From Cannabis sativa (taxonomy: Eukaryota; Streptophyta; Magnoliopsida; Rosales; Cannabaceae), in contig NC_083608.1 in the NCBI RefSeq assembly GCF_029168945.1, forward strand, positions 20,912,136-20,976,135: a DNA stretch of 64,000 nt. The letters are read 5' to 3'. Shown piece by piece: positions 32,001 through 44,700 of this stretch. Under the pieces are notes generated by a model. The model saw only the letters and a program-made list of their open reading frames with translations, searched no databases and was not told the DNA's origin. Numbering within the stretch: position 1 is the first letter of the stretch; every line of letters starts with the position of its first letter. Both the position numbers and the translations under genes were made by a program.

Positions 32001-35000
32001 TTCAGTTGCAACTATGCTGAGAAGTAACCTTATTGAAGTGTGTTTCACTGTAGGGGAGAAGATTTCATGGTAGTCAATCCCCTCCCTTTTGTGTGAACCC
32101 TTTTGCCACTAATTTGGCTTTGAATCTAAGCTTCTCAACCCCTGGTATTCCTTCTTTATACCTGAAAACCCATTTGCAGCTTATTACCTTACTTCCTACA
32201 GGCCTTATCACAAGAATCTAGGTACTATTCTTCTTCAAGGACACCACTTCTTGACCCATAGCATTGTCCCATTCTTCCCCGTCTTCTGATAGCATTGCTT
32301 CTTCATAGGACTTTGGCTCTTAATAGTCCATACTAGCAATGTTCAAGGCATAGTGAGCCACATCTGCAATGGCCTTAGTTCTCTTCTCTCCGTCTCTTGT
32401 CAGAAGATAGTCTTGAGTATCATCATCTTCTTTATGCATTTCATCAGTTTCATTCTTCTCTTCAAGTTCCATTTCTGGTTCTACATCAGTACCTGAATTA
32501 CCCTCATTTCTTTTGTCCAACTCCACCTCAAATTGAATTCTTTTGGTGGTTTCTTACTAGCTGTGTTGAGCTTTTCTCCTCGAGCATTAAGATCCCTACA
32601 CAATGTGCTCTCATCAAAAATCACATTTCTGCTGATGACATTTTTTTGATCTTCAATGTTCCACAACTTGTAACCTTTAACCCCCTCGGGGTACCCCAAA
32701 AAGATACACTTTTTTGCCCTTGGTTCAAGTTTGTCTTGCCTTGAGTGAGCATAGGCAAGACAATTAAAGATCCTCAAGTGATCATAGTTAGCTGAGTTTC
32801 CTGTTCAGACCTCCATTGGAGTCTTAAAGTCAATGGCAGATGAAGGGCATCTGAGCTGTAACAACAACTTCAGCCCAGAATTGCTTTGGTAGCCCTGAGT
32901 AGATGAGCATGCACCTAACCCTTTCCAGAATTGTCTTAGTTCATTCTCTCAGCGAGGCCATTTTGCTGAGGGTTTCTAGGAACAGATTTGTGCATACCAA
33001 TTCCAAGTTTCCTGCAATAATCGTTAAAATGTTCCACACAAAACTCCAATCCATTATCTGTTCTCAACTTCTTTATCTTCTTTTCAATTTGAGTTTCAAG
33101 CATGGTTTCAGTTCTTTAAACTTATTGAAGGCATCATTCTTGTTCTTAAAAATAAAGACCCACACTAACCTAGAAAAATCACCAATGAAGGTGAGAAAAT
33201 ACCTGGCTCCACCTCTTGAAAGTGTTCTAGATGGACCCCATAAATCTACGTGTAGATAGTCCACAATGGATCTAGATTTGTGTTTACCTACCCCAAATTT
33301 TACCTTGGTTGCTTTGCCAAGAACACATTGCTCACAAAGCCTTATATGGTTGACTTGAATGTGTCCAAGAACACCTTTCTTGCCTAGTATCTTCAAGCCA
33401 CCATAGCTGACATGACCAAGCCTTCTATGCCAGACTATGGTTTGATCTTCTCCATCTGTAGCGTCCACATTAGGTTGATTTTTCATTGTGGTCCCTTATC
33501 ATTAACAATCTTGCCTTTCATAATAATTGAAGAACCTTTCATAGCCTTCAAAATGCCATTTTCAATCTTGACATTGAAACCATCTTGATCTAACATGGAC
33601 ATAGAAATTAAATTTCTCTTCATATCTAGTACATGCCTGACCTGTTTCAACTCGACAACCTTGCCATCTTCCAATTCTAGCTTGACTGTCCCAATGCCTG
33701 CAATTGCACAAGCTCTATTGTCTCCTAGCTTAATAATTCCACTTTGAACATTTCTGTATTTAATAAAATGTTCTTTAACAGGTCAGATGTGGAAAGAACA
33801 TCAAGAATCAATGATCCAATCTACTTCTATCTTGTTCTTTGAGATGGCTAACACACTGGCACTATCATAGCCATCATTGTCTTCTGCATCTAAGGCAATG
33901 TCAACATTTCCATCTTTCTTGAATTTGTAATCTTTCAAGATTGGACAGTCATTTTTCAGGTGTGATGGTTTGTTGCAGATGAAAAACCTTCTCTAAAACT
34001 TTGATTTCGATTTGTCTTTCGCAGTGTTGTTCTGACTCTTGTTCTCCTTCTTGGACCCTTTTCCTTGAATTAGTAACCCATCTCCAGCACCTTCATCTTG
34101 CTTCTATGTTTTTCTCTTCAATTCCTTTGACATTAATGCATTTTGGACTTCCTCTAATGTCAATGAATCCTTACCATACATCATGGTGTTCATAACTCTC
34201 TGTGGGAAGAAAATTTAGCACAATGATGGCCTGATCCTCATCCCCCACTCTAATTCCAATGTTTTCTAAGTCGAGGATCACCTTATTGAAATCATTAAGA
34301 TGATCTTCAATTTCCTTTCCTGGCATCATCTTAAAAGAATACAGTTTCTGCTTAAGAATACAGTTTCTGCTTAAGAAACAATTTGTTTGCCAATGATTTT
34401 GTCATATAAAGACTTTCCAGTTTCAACCATATTCCTGCATTTTGAGTCTTCCTTCGACACTTCCCTTAAGACTTTGTCACCAAGACTCGGAATTATGGCA
34501 CATGTGCCTTCTCGAGAATTTCTGTCTTTTCTTTCTCGGTGAGACCTTCAGGCATACCCTTCTCTCCCTACAAAGCTGATTGCAAACCCTGTTGAACCAG
34601 CAAGGCTCTCATTTTCACACGCCACAAACCAAAATTGTTCTTCCCTGTAAACTTTTCAAGATCGAATTTAGCATTTTCCATTTTCTTGCTTGATCACCAA
34701 AATCTTGAACCTTCGAGCCAAACAAGATTATTCTTCGATCTCCAAGCTCTGATACCACCTGTTGAATCTCGAACTCAATCCCAGATGCCAGGAATGGCTC
34801 CAAGAACAATCCGAGAACACTCATAACTCACAAAACAAAAGCACTAATGCACAAGGCAAATTAATCTAAATGTTATTAAGTTTTATTGATCTAAAAAATG
34901 TCTATTGTATTACAATGGATAGAAACAGAGGTATTTATAAGTAAATGCCTCAGTTGACAATGGACTTAGGGCTAGTTTGGCACAACTGTGCTGTGGGAAA

Positions 35001-38000
35001 AAGCAGCTATAGCTGTGCTGTGAGAAAAAGCAGCTGTAGCTGTGCTGTAAGAAAAAACTACTGAGTGTTTGATAAATATAATTTTAAAACAGCTGTGAGT
35101 TGAAAAAGTTGTATATAAGTGTTTGGTATGTTAAATGATTAAATAGCTGTTAAATATATAATTACTAAAATAGGTATAACATTTGTTATCTAATTTATTT
35201 AAATAATTTTATACATATTAATACATTTATAAATATTATTTATTATATTATAAATTACGACAATTTTTTTCTTATAATATTTAATTCTTTTAAATATTTA
35301 TATAATAAAACAATAAATTAGACTTTTACTACTAATACTACTACTACTACTAATAATAATAATAAGATGACTATTGAGTAGGATGAGATTGAAAGAATGT
35401 AAGAAGCCCTAAAATTAATTGGTAAATGGAGAATTTTAAAATTAGATGAGGGCAATTGGGTCAAATGAAAAATTCATTAAACTCAAATTTCAGCTTCCCT
35501 TAAAAGCTAAAATCTAAAAGTTGGTGTGGGCCAACTTTAGCTAAAAGCTATAATTTTAACTTAAATTTTTAAAAAAGTTATTTTTTTTTATTTTGCCAAA
35601 CACTTTTTAAGCAATAATTTTCTCAAAAAGCACTTTTAACTTTTTTAAAAGCTACCCCAAACGGGGCTTTAGACATCAAGATACGTCCGTTAAGATGACA
35701 GACTTAACTAACTACTGATAGTTAGTTGACTACTAACTAAACTAACTAATATATTGACTTAAAGACTAGGGGCACGTGTACAGGGACCAAGGCATACATA
35801 TCTAACTGTATTCACTGTTCTAAACAAAATTGGTTATTCTGTTTCTTGCACTTCAGATGCTTTACTATCTTGTAAGACTTTTTTGTTTTTTGTTTTCATT
35901 TCAGGTTGTTAATGATTTGTTGAATCCAGCAGGACAAAATTTAAGAATTAGAGAGGATGCTCAGGTACCTATATTCATTAGAAAGCCTTCTGATTCATGT
36001 TTTAGGTTGATTTGTTACTATTATTGGAGTTAGATTTGTCTATGTCACTTCTAGCTTTATCTCATCTCATCCATTATATATTGATGCTTAGTTGATACAC
36101 TTATCAATGATTTCCAATGAGATTGAATTTTGTAATCTTTAGCTTCAGGAAATGACATCATGCAGTATTGATAAAATATTTACGAAAATTTTCAATTGCT
36201 ACATTATTTGAAGAATCCTGATGGATGTTCTTTCTTATAAATAAAGACAACTCTTTGGTTTCCTGTCTTCCTCTAGCAAGGAAAGATTATAAAGTTTCCG
36301 TTTCTCTTATTATGAAATATTTACTACTTTGGGGAGTATCAATTTCCAATTCCTTATTAACCTTTTTTCCATATATATATTTTTTTAATTGTTCAATTGT
36401 TTGCTGTAGGGAACGTTTGTTGAAGGGATAAAGGAAGAAGTTGTACTTTCCCCAGCTCATGCCCTTTCATTGATAGCAGCTGGAGAAGGTACACAGTGAT
36501 TAATCTGGTTTTGTGTAATTTTTATGCACGTATGCTGTACTACTAACTCAACAATTAATGATCGTTAGGTTTCATTGTCATAGTGTGTTTTATTACACGT
36601 ATTTATGCTTGTATCATGTGTATATTTTGTATCTTAAATAACTTTTTTCACAGTTAGTTATTTAACTGATGGAACAACGATCACAAGATTTTTAAACATG
36701 TTTGGCCAGTAGAAAATAAAATACGGATATTATGTTGCCACATGTCTAATAGGAGTAGATGTAAAATATTAATGCATGATTAGCTGTTATTAGCTACTTG
36801 GTCATTATCTGAGATAACATGCAATCTTGGCAGAGCACCTACATCATTTGTAATGTCTTGCTTAGTACTTGTTTTGTTCAAGGTCGGATACTCATTTGAC
36901 TTTGTTGTACATTTCAATTTGTGAACAACAGAGCATCGACATGTCGGGTCTACAAACTTCAATTTACAGAGTAGCAGGAGCCATACAATATTTACACTGG
37001 TATCTTCTTTCAATCTTAATTGAATCCCGAGGCAGCTTTTTGATTTGTTTTAATATATCTAATCTCTTTCTGTTTCATGGTTATCATATTAAATGCTTAT
37101 CAATTTTTCTATCATTTTTCCTTTGACACACACAATGTCACATTAAATGATTGGATTTCCAATGCTTAATCGTCTGTTTTCTTTGTAGTGTACCCATCTA
37201 ATGCCTTAGCCAGTATTTTGAAGTATCCCTTGCCTCGTCTCTCTTTGGTCTTAAAATTTATTATACTTATGACTATTACCGTCTGTTCCCATGAATTTTA
37301 GTTTGCATGCATGTTTATCGGTCCAATTCTGCCCCTCCTCTAAATGTGACTCTTTCACTCTTTTTGTAACAGACGATAGAGAGTAGTCCCTGCGGTGAAA
37401 ATTGTGAAGGGGAAGCTGTGAATTTGTCACAACTGGTAAATATGCAACACTTCCATTTATGCCTGCAATATCTCTTTAAATTCCTTACAGGCTTGAAATA
37501 AACCCTACTAAGCTTCTTTCATATTCATATTTTACTGAAGTTGATGATCATAAAACTGTTTACAGTATATGTCCACGATTCTTCCGTAACTTTTTTTTAT
37601 ATCTTTCTTATGCTTGCAGAACCTCATTGATCTGGCAGGTTCTGAGAGCTCTAAAGCGGAAACTACTGGTATGAGACGGAAAGAAGGATCTTACATCAAT
37701 AAGAGTCTACTAACTCTTGGGACGGTGAGGCTACCACTGTTAATATTTATATTTTAAGTTTTCATATGGTCAATGGCATACATTTAAGAAAGCACAATTT
37801 TCAGTTTGTATCTCAACTGGTTCTCATCTTCCATATCGTTAGCTTAACACAAAGAATTCCAGAGTTAGGTGTATATATCATATACTTTTATCAGTTATAC
37901 TAAGATATTCTTCCATACAGGTTTTGTTAAAAATCAGTAGAAAAAGCATACTGCTATCTTAGAAATTAGAATAATAGAGAATGGAATAAGGGAATGTGTG

Positions 38001-41000
38001 GATAATATCATTGGTTGAATACTCTATGTAATGTTGTTTGGTGAGGGAAGAGACATTGCCCTGAACTGCAGCTATTATGCTGCCTATGCTATATACTTTG
38101 GAAAGCATGAGTTTGGGATCCTCCTTACTTTATTGCTGAGTTTAGCTTTATTACCTTATCATATGTTCAAATGAATATTAATAAATCATTTTTCATGCGA
38201 CTTATATGATGATTTATACTAAACCATCCCTCCTTAACAACTTTGTAAATCAAGTACTTTAGTTGTATCTAATATGAGGGAGAAACCCCAGGGGCATTGG
38301 ACTCTAACTCTTCTATTACATAACATTACAACATGGAGAAGTCCATTCTTCTTGTCATGGTTGATCCACCTCCCATATTTCCTGGATTGGATAACCACAC
38401 TTGTCATTTTAAGGACTGATTATGGTTATTGCTTGCATCAGATTAGTCTTATGCCTAGGTCGAGCAGGAGAAACCAATGTTAGGAAATGCAGTTCTGATA
38501 ATCTGGTTAAGTAGAACAAACTCAATGTACCCCCTTTTAACCCAAGGGCTGGTGTAGTGGTAAGGTGGAGCCTTGGAAAGTGCTGGTAGGCATTTGTTCA
38601 AGGTTTTTATCCCCTATAGGCTCAAAAAAATCTTGCGGCCACTGGGAGATCTTCTAGTTGAACTGCCAGGAACAAATTAAAAAAATAAACAAAAGTGTAC
38701 CCGCTTTTGCTTATTTATTTTAGTTTTACCTTTTGTTTTACAATTGGCGGGATTGTCATCCTTCTTGCTTTTTTTCTCACTCTCGCTCCATCCTTAGCTT
38801 CTCATCCTTCTTACTTCCCCTCTTCCTAACAAACTTAGCCTTAACAATTTTCTTTTTCTGTTTCTAGGGGTCCTTTTGTTCTCTCTTATATGACTTTTTA
38901 ATTTGTTGTGCTATATCTGGAGTTTGAACTTGCACTAACATAGCTAATAAATTGTTGAAAAGAAAATAATCTGTGTTTCTAGTTAAAGTTTAATATTAAT
39001 ACACAGAATTCTAAAAGAAATCACTTGTGTTGACATAGGTTATATCAAAGTTAACAGATGCAAGGGCCACCCATGTACCATACAGAGACTCTAAATTGAC
39101 CAGACTCCTCCAGTCTTCATTAAGTGGTCATGGGCGTGTTTCTGTAAGATTTCTTCTTTATATTAGTTCAAATTCAATGTGCCTACAACTTGCATTGTGA
39201 GGGGATGATGATTATTGTCACCTCTAGTGCTCTATGTAATATATAATTTTCTTATATATCTTTATGGTCGAATCTACAGCTCATTTGTACTGTTACTCCT
39301 TCATCAAGCAATTCAGAAGAGACTCACAATACGTTGAAATTTGCACATCGAGCTAAACACATCGAAATTCAAGCAGCACAAAATAAAGTTTGTTTTATTG
39401 TTTCTTCCTTGGGAGTGTGTTTTTCAAACTTTTTTCCTCTCTTTTGTCATTTTTGGAAGCTTCTGTGTCTGCAGATTATTGATGAGAAATCGCTTATCAA
39501 GAAGTATCAAAATGAGATACGTTGTTTAAAAGAAGAATTGGAACAATTAAAGAGAGGTATAGTTTCAGTTCCTCATCTGAAAGATATTGGAGAAGAGGAC
39601 CTCGTCTTGTTGAAACAAAAGGTGCATTCAAGAATAACCTTCATGGAGAAACTGTTGAAGTTGTCTGTTTATGTCTAGAGTGTGTTATATTATCTTCTAA
39701 TTAACAATGTCATGTGGCTTGAACCCCGTTCTTTGGTGCGATGTTTTAGCTAGAAGATGGTCAAGTCAAGCTACAGTCTAGATTGGAACAAGAGGAAGAC
39801 CAAAAAGCTGCTTTATTAGGGAGAATTCAACGATTGACAAAATTGATCCTGGTCTCAACAAAAACATCCCAATCATCAAGATTTTCACACCGACCTGGTC
39901 CTAGGAGAAGACATTCCTTTGGCGAAGAGGAGGTGTGATTATGTTATTCAAAAAGTTTGTTTATATTTTATTTTACCGGGATTTCACTTGGATGAGTACA
40001 GTGTAACTATTAACTTACACCTTACAGCTTGCATACCTGCCACACAAAAGACGAGACTTGATCTTAGATGATGAAAATATTGACTCGTATGTGCCAGTTG
40101 AGGGAAATGCTGAATCACTTGATGATACTTTAAAGGAAAAAAAGACTCGGAAGCACGGATTATTAAATTGGTTAAAGCTACGAGTATGTGTTGTTTCATT
40201 TTATGGTTCTTTTTTAGTTTGCTTGTTAGCTATAACCAATTCAGTTGTTTTGTTGTTTAACTGTGTCCCTTATATAAACATTATGTTACATTACATATTA
40301 TTTTTTTGCTTTATTTTGAATCTGTTTTATGCATATACTACAAACAACTAAATTTTCTGTTTGGTGATATTTAACATAAATTTAAAGCTTTGCACTTTAT
40401 TATCAGAAACGAGATAGTGGTGTGGGAACTTTGACAAATACCAGTGATAAATCTAGTGGAGTGAAGTCTGTCAGTACGCCCTCAACACCTCAAGCAGTAA
40501 GCGGAAACTTTCACTCAGAACCAAGAAACTCCCATTCCATACCTATGGAGAGCCCTATGTCTGGGGATCTTTTATCTGTGTCAAGAGACGACAGAGAAGA
40601 TGAGGATAATTTGTTGGGCCAGGAGACACCTCTGGTATGCGATTAGCTTGTCTTGTCTCTGCGTATCCATATTTTTTTTATTGTTCTTGTATTGTCATGG
40701 CCTTTCTTTCTTCTTTTTGGACATGAATTCCATATGTTGATTAAATCTTACACTTATCTGAGCACGTTTTGATCTCTAAAGTAGTTGACAATATGTAGGC
40801 TTGGAAAATTACCAGCATTGCTGTAAGCAGGAAGATGTCAAAATAATATCCAGCTACTATGCTGGCTTAATTTGATACTTGCAGTTTATTCTATTTTCCT
40901 TTATTTATATCTCTTTCCTCTCTTTTTTATTTTCTTTCCCAGACCAGCATAAAATCAATTGACCAGATAGATCTTCTAAGGGAGCAGCAAAAGATCTTGA

Positions 41001-43157
41001 CTGGAGAGCTAGCACTTCACTCTAGTGCTTTGAAGCGGTTGTCTGAGGTGGCTGCAAGAAGTCCTCAGAAGGATCAAATCAATGTATGTATTTGTTGTCT
41101 AATCTCTATTCAAATGCTCTAAATTTTTCTTAGACCTTCACTGTTATGCTACTTCTGTTATTAAGGACGAGATGAGGAAGCTGAAAGATGAAATGATGGC
41201 TAAAAACGAACAAATAGCTTTGCTAGAAAAGCAAATTGGGGATTCCATCCTTTCTCCACAAAATAAAATGGATTGTTTTGAAGTATCAACTGTAAGTTTA
41301 CCTGTTCTCCCAATAGGTTGGTAGGCAGTGTAGTTTTATATGAAGTATTATTTGTTTTAATTGACTATTTTTTTGTTTCTTCATATTGCAGTCTACTATT
41401 ATTGCAGAACTGAAGGCACAGTTGAATGAGAAATCTTTTGAACTCGAGGTGATTATGTGTACACACTTTAATCTGCGTAGACATGCATGCATGCAGATAT
41501 ATGTATATCATAAGTTGATTATTCCACACCTCCAAGCTTAATTGATTCTCTCTGTCTCTCTCCCTCTCTCTTTTTCGTTTGAGAAAATTAATTATCTCTT
41601 GAAGAAGCACAATAATTTCTTTTTGTTGTTGTTTAGAATAAGTCTGGTAATAGAACATCAATTGTGGATGATAATTGGTGTATTAAATAAGTAGTGCAAC
41701 TTATAAAATCATGCATCTGTTCTTGTCACCGTTTCCACTTAAGTTTACAATTTTCAGGATTCTTAGCTGCAGAATGGGACTAAAGAAGTCATAAATTTCT
41801 TGTTGGTCATTTCTGAAGGTTTTGATATGATAATGTAGTTATTCCTGACAAGTCTAGCATTGTTATCCCCTTGTTACAGGTTAAAACTGCTGATAATCGC
41901 GTAATTCAGGATCAGCTGAACCAAAAGGTAACCACTCACTCAAATTCTTGTTAAATTCATTTAGTTTTTTTTTTGAGTCTTGATCCTTGATATATCTCTT
42001 CCTTTCAGGTTTCTGAATGTGAAGAATTGCACGAAGCAGTAGCCTCTCTAAAACAAGAGGTTTCTTCTCTAAACCAGCAGCTCTCTGAGGCACTAGAAAA
42101 TCGAGCAACTGAAACAAAGAGCAGCAATGGAGAACATAGCACAGACAACAGGAACACGACATCAAAAGAAAAAATTGATGGGTTACTTCTACAAGCCCAG
42201 GTTTTTCCTCCATCCCTTTTGGGCTTGAGTAGATGTGAAATTCAAATGAACTATGATTATAAATCCTTTTCTCACACTCTCTTCTCTTCCTCCCTGTTGG
42301 AAATATGAGGCACAAAAATGGGTTACTACTTTGAAACAGATTAAAATTCCCAAATGACACTGCTATATGAAATTATTATATGTTTAGACCATTAGCAATT
42401 GAAGCAAACCTTGTTGGTGAATTTAAGACTATTCTTTCGGTGAATAAAAATATTAATTCCAAGACTTGGACTATTATTAGTCTTGTTTTCCTTTTAATGC
42501 AGTATCATTAATTAGTTTCTGAAGTATAATTACTATCCAGTTATGGCTCTGTCAATTGTCAAAGTGAATAAATTGTTGCTTTTGACTTGTCGAAACCAGG
42601 AGGCTGAGATTGAAGAAATGAAACAAAAGTTGTCTGAAGTAACATTGGCAAAGGAACATCTAGAAGTTCGAAACCAGAAATTGGCAGAGGAGAGTTCATA
42701 TGCCAAAGGTTTAGCTTCAGCTGCTGCTGTTGAACTGAAGGCATTATCTGAAGAAGTTGCCAAACTGATGAACCATAATGAGAGACTAGCAGCTGATCTA
42801 GCCGCATCCAAGAACTCCCCCACTCAGCGCAAAAGTGGCAGTATGGTCAAGAATGGGCGAAGAGAGAGTATGAACAAGCGGAATGATCAAGGTGGGTCTG
42901 TTGCTGAATTCAAGAGAGAACTGGCCATAAGTCGTGAAAGAGAGCTTTCATACGAAGCTGCTTTTGTGGAGAAGGAACAAAGAGAGGCTGAGCTTCAAAA
43001 AATGGTTGAGGAATCGAAGCAGAAAGAAGCTTACCTAGAAAACGAGCTTGCCAACATGTGGGTTCTTGTGGCAAAGTTGAAAAAGAGTCATGGAACTGAA
43101 ACTGATATTTCTGAATCCACAGCAGAAAGTAGGCGATCTGATGGTTTTGGGTTGTGA
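29097..43157 (+). CDS. Kinesin-like protein, KIN-7 family (23 coding exons)
   Basis: Spliced exons: 29097-29344, 29433-29530, 30203-30292, 30618-30670, 31061-31126, 31228-31281, 35905-35964, 36410-36488, 36932-36999, 37373-37435, 37620-37724, 39039-39143, 39280-39387, 39475-39621, 39750-39932, 40028-40183, 40407-40634, 40943-41083, 41166-41291, 41392-41448, 41880-41927, 42009-42200, 42600-43157. All junctions are GT-AG and the sum is 3,033 nt, giving 1,010 residues. A Ser-rich N-terminus of about 70 residues precedes the motor (about 74-399), with P-loop GVTSSGKT (152-159), switch I SSRSH (263-267) and switch II DLAGSE (297-302). The motor is followed by coiled coils and a conserved [12 protein letters not shown] tail. 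It is an ATP-driven microtubule plus-end type motor by family. Some KIN-7 relatives are reported in organelles, and the Ser-rich start could be a targeting peptide; this is inference. Intron 6 is 4.6 kb because of a retrotransposon. Confidence 0.93.
31543..34746 (-). pseudogene. Copia gag-pol remains
   Basis: In minus-strand order the pieces are as follows. A gag start lies near 34600-34760 and a gag knuckle with [15 protein letters not shown] near 33910-33970. The protease-like stretch is at 33483-33720 ([20 protein letters not shown] belongs to the region before integrase). Integrase is at 33073-33486 ([52 protein letters not shown]). A further stretch lies at 32481-32777 ([35 protein letters not shown]). 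RT is at 31833-32048 ([35 protein letters not shown]) and 31551-31742 ([12 protein letters not shown]). The RT active site YVDD reads YVDG here. RNase H is deleted. Numerous stops and shifts separate the pieces. Confidence 0.88.
34969..35668. mobile_element. Tourist-like (PIF/Harbinger) MITE in the copia LTR
   Basis: This 700-bp non-coding insertion begins GGGCTAGTTTGGCAC and ends CTACCCCAAACGGGGCT. The ends are imperfect inverted repeats of the GGG-N-GTTTGG type, flanked by TTA on both sides (34966-34968, 35669-35671), the 3-bp target of PIF/Harbinger elements. Just inside the left end lie three tandem copies of a unit of about 29 bp containing AGCTGTGCTGTGAGAAAAAG. Confidence 0.75.
38541..38695 (+). 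mobile_element. tRNA-derived SINE in kinesin intron 11
   Basis: This short element of about 155 bp starts CCCAAGGGCTGGTGTAGTGG, with a Pol III A-box-like stretch (TGGTGTAGTGGTAAGG). A degraded B-box-like stretch (TTTGTTCAAGGTTTTTATCC) lies about 35 bp on, and an A-rich tail ends it. The direct repeats tgtacccccttttaa (38526-38540) and tgtacccgcttttg (38696-38709) flank it with one internal mismatch, which fits a LINE-type target-site duplication. Confidence 0.75.
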
Positions 43158-43669
43158 TAAATATTAGGATGAAAATAATTGTGGGGTTTCTTGTAATCTA
43201 ACAGGAATGGGCTTGGACAGAATTGGTTTGAGAGAGAGAGAGAGAGTGAGTGAGTGAGAGTGTACAAATTTGTGCTGTGGATTGCAGGGTTTTCTTGTGT
43301 ATATGAAAAGAGCTTTTTTGTTTTTTTTTTGTTAGTATTTATTCTAACCAAGGTTGTTAGGCTTTCACATGAATATCAACATATGGTTTATCATATTCAT
43401 ATGGGCATAGTAATACTAAAAAAATTGAGAGATGTATAAAACTCTTAAACACATTTGAGTACCGGTGTGCCTAATAGAAGACAAAATGTTAACTTGGTAT
43501 TTGACCAATAAGAATAAAGCTAATGGCCTAGAGACAATCTGAGCTGGAAATGCTTCTGCAAAACATTCATACTGATTTCAACTCAAATGTTAATAAAGCC
43601 AACACATTCTTTAACTATCACACGAGTTGTTAAGTACCTGTTATTTTTAGTTACGATTATAGAAACTTT

Positions 43670-44700
43670 GCCGATAAATTTGTTTCAAGGATTGTCTCTT
43701 CTAATACTTGTTTTTTTGGAATTGCCTGTTTTTTAAGTATTATTTCAATATTACAAGCTGAAACTTTGGCTCTTTAGATATCAACAAAGAAAACATGTTG
43801 GAGTGTTATTTGAGGATATTATAACTTTATTGTCTAAATTTTCGAAAGCAACTTTGTTCTATGTGGCTCACGACAAGATTTCTGCAGTTCATAATTGGCA
43901 AAACATGCCCTTCAGTTAAACAATGAGCTATCCTGATTCGAGGAAGTACCGCCGTCGTTTGTGGATTGCTACTAGGGCTGTTCATCCGATCCAATCCGCA
44001 CTTTTTTTATTAAACAACATCCAATCCGCACTAAGTGCGGATTTCATTTTTTGGATCCAATCCAATCCGCACAATAGCTCAAATCCAATCCGCAAAAGTG
44101 CGGATTGGATCGGTTACTTTGGATTGGTTACTTTTTAATATTAAATTATTTAATATTTATGAAAAAATAGTTTTTTTTTTTTCACATAACTAGCAACAAA
44201 ATAAAATAAATTATAGTTATTTTATGTCTCCAACAACACATTAAATAAATAAAATAACAAATAACAAATTCAAAGGAAGAAAAAAAAATTGTATATATAA
44301 AAAAAATATTTAATTTTATTTTAAATTGTTGTGTAGAAAAAAATATATAAGAATAGAATATATATTTTATCTATAAAGTTTTACAATATAATTATATTAT
44401 ATGTATTAGACTTTTAAATTATTATTTTCTTTACATTAAAATATTATTTGTATATATAATTTTTTAATTTTGTTATAAATATGTGTGGATTGAATTGGAT
44501 CGGTTACTTTTACATGTCAATCAACATCCAATCCACACAAATGCGGATTTTGAATTTTCCAATCCAATCCAATCCGGACAAGTGCGGATATCCTCACTTT
44601 GCGAATTGGATTGGATTAGATCGTGCGGATTGGATTGGATCGACTATTTTATGAACACCCCTAATTGCTACATTGTTAATCATGTGTAATTTTGATTACC
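43670..44700 (+). mobile_element. LINE ORF2 C-terminal relic, split by an hAT MITE
   Basis: The plus strand carries the closing part of a LINE ORF2 RNase H in shifted frames. It contains LQAETLAL near 43756 and FYVAHDKISAVHN near 43858-43895, followed after a one-base shift by LAKHAL and then LSWFEEVPPSFVDCY near 43925-43972. The sequence resumes beyond the MITE (IVNHV, about 44672-44687). The relic lies 500 bp beyond the kinesin stop codon. A related relic occurs at 63430-63590. Confidence 0.65.
43973..44663. mobile_element. hAT-type MITE
   Basis: This 691-bp element has 13-bp terminal inverted repeats with one mismatch: TAGGGCTGTTCAT at the left, and ATGAACACCCCTA at the right (TAGGGGTGTTCAT on the minus strand). 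An exact 8-bp target-site duplication, attgctac, lies at 43965-43972 and 44664-44671, as expected for hAT elements. The subterminal 150 bp on each side are filled with repeats of ATCCAATCCGCAC in both orientations, probable transposase-binding sites. The centre is AT-rich and non-coding. Confidence 0.93.

Larger units (their letters stand above)
31386..35826 (-). mobile_element. Decayed Ty1/copia retrotransposon in kinesin intron 6
   Basis: The right (5') LTR starts at 34760 (TGTTGAATCTCG) and probably ends at 35826 (TAAACA), including a 700-bp MITE. The left (3') LTR keeps only its last 157 bp (31386-31542), because a deletion joins it directly to RT sequence. The primer-binding site, minus strand TGGTATCAGAGC (initiator Met tRNA), adjoins the 5' LTR at 34747-34758. 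The flanks gaatt (31381-31385) and aaatt (35827-35831) match at four of five bases. The element is antisense to the kinesin gene and is spliced out with the intron. Confidence 0.85.
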
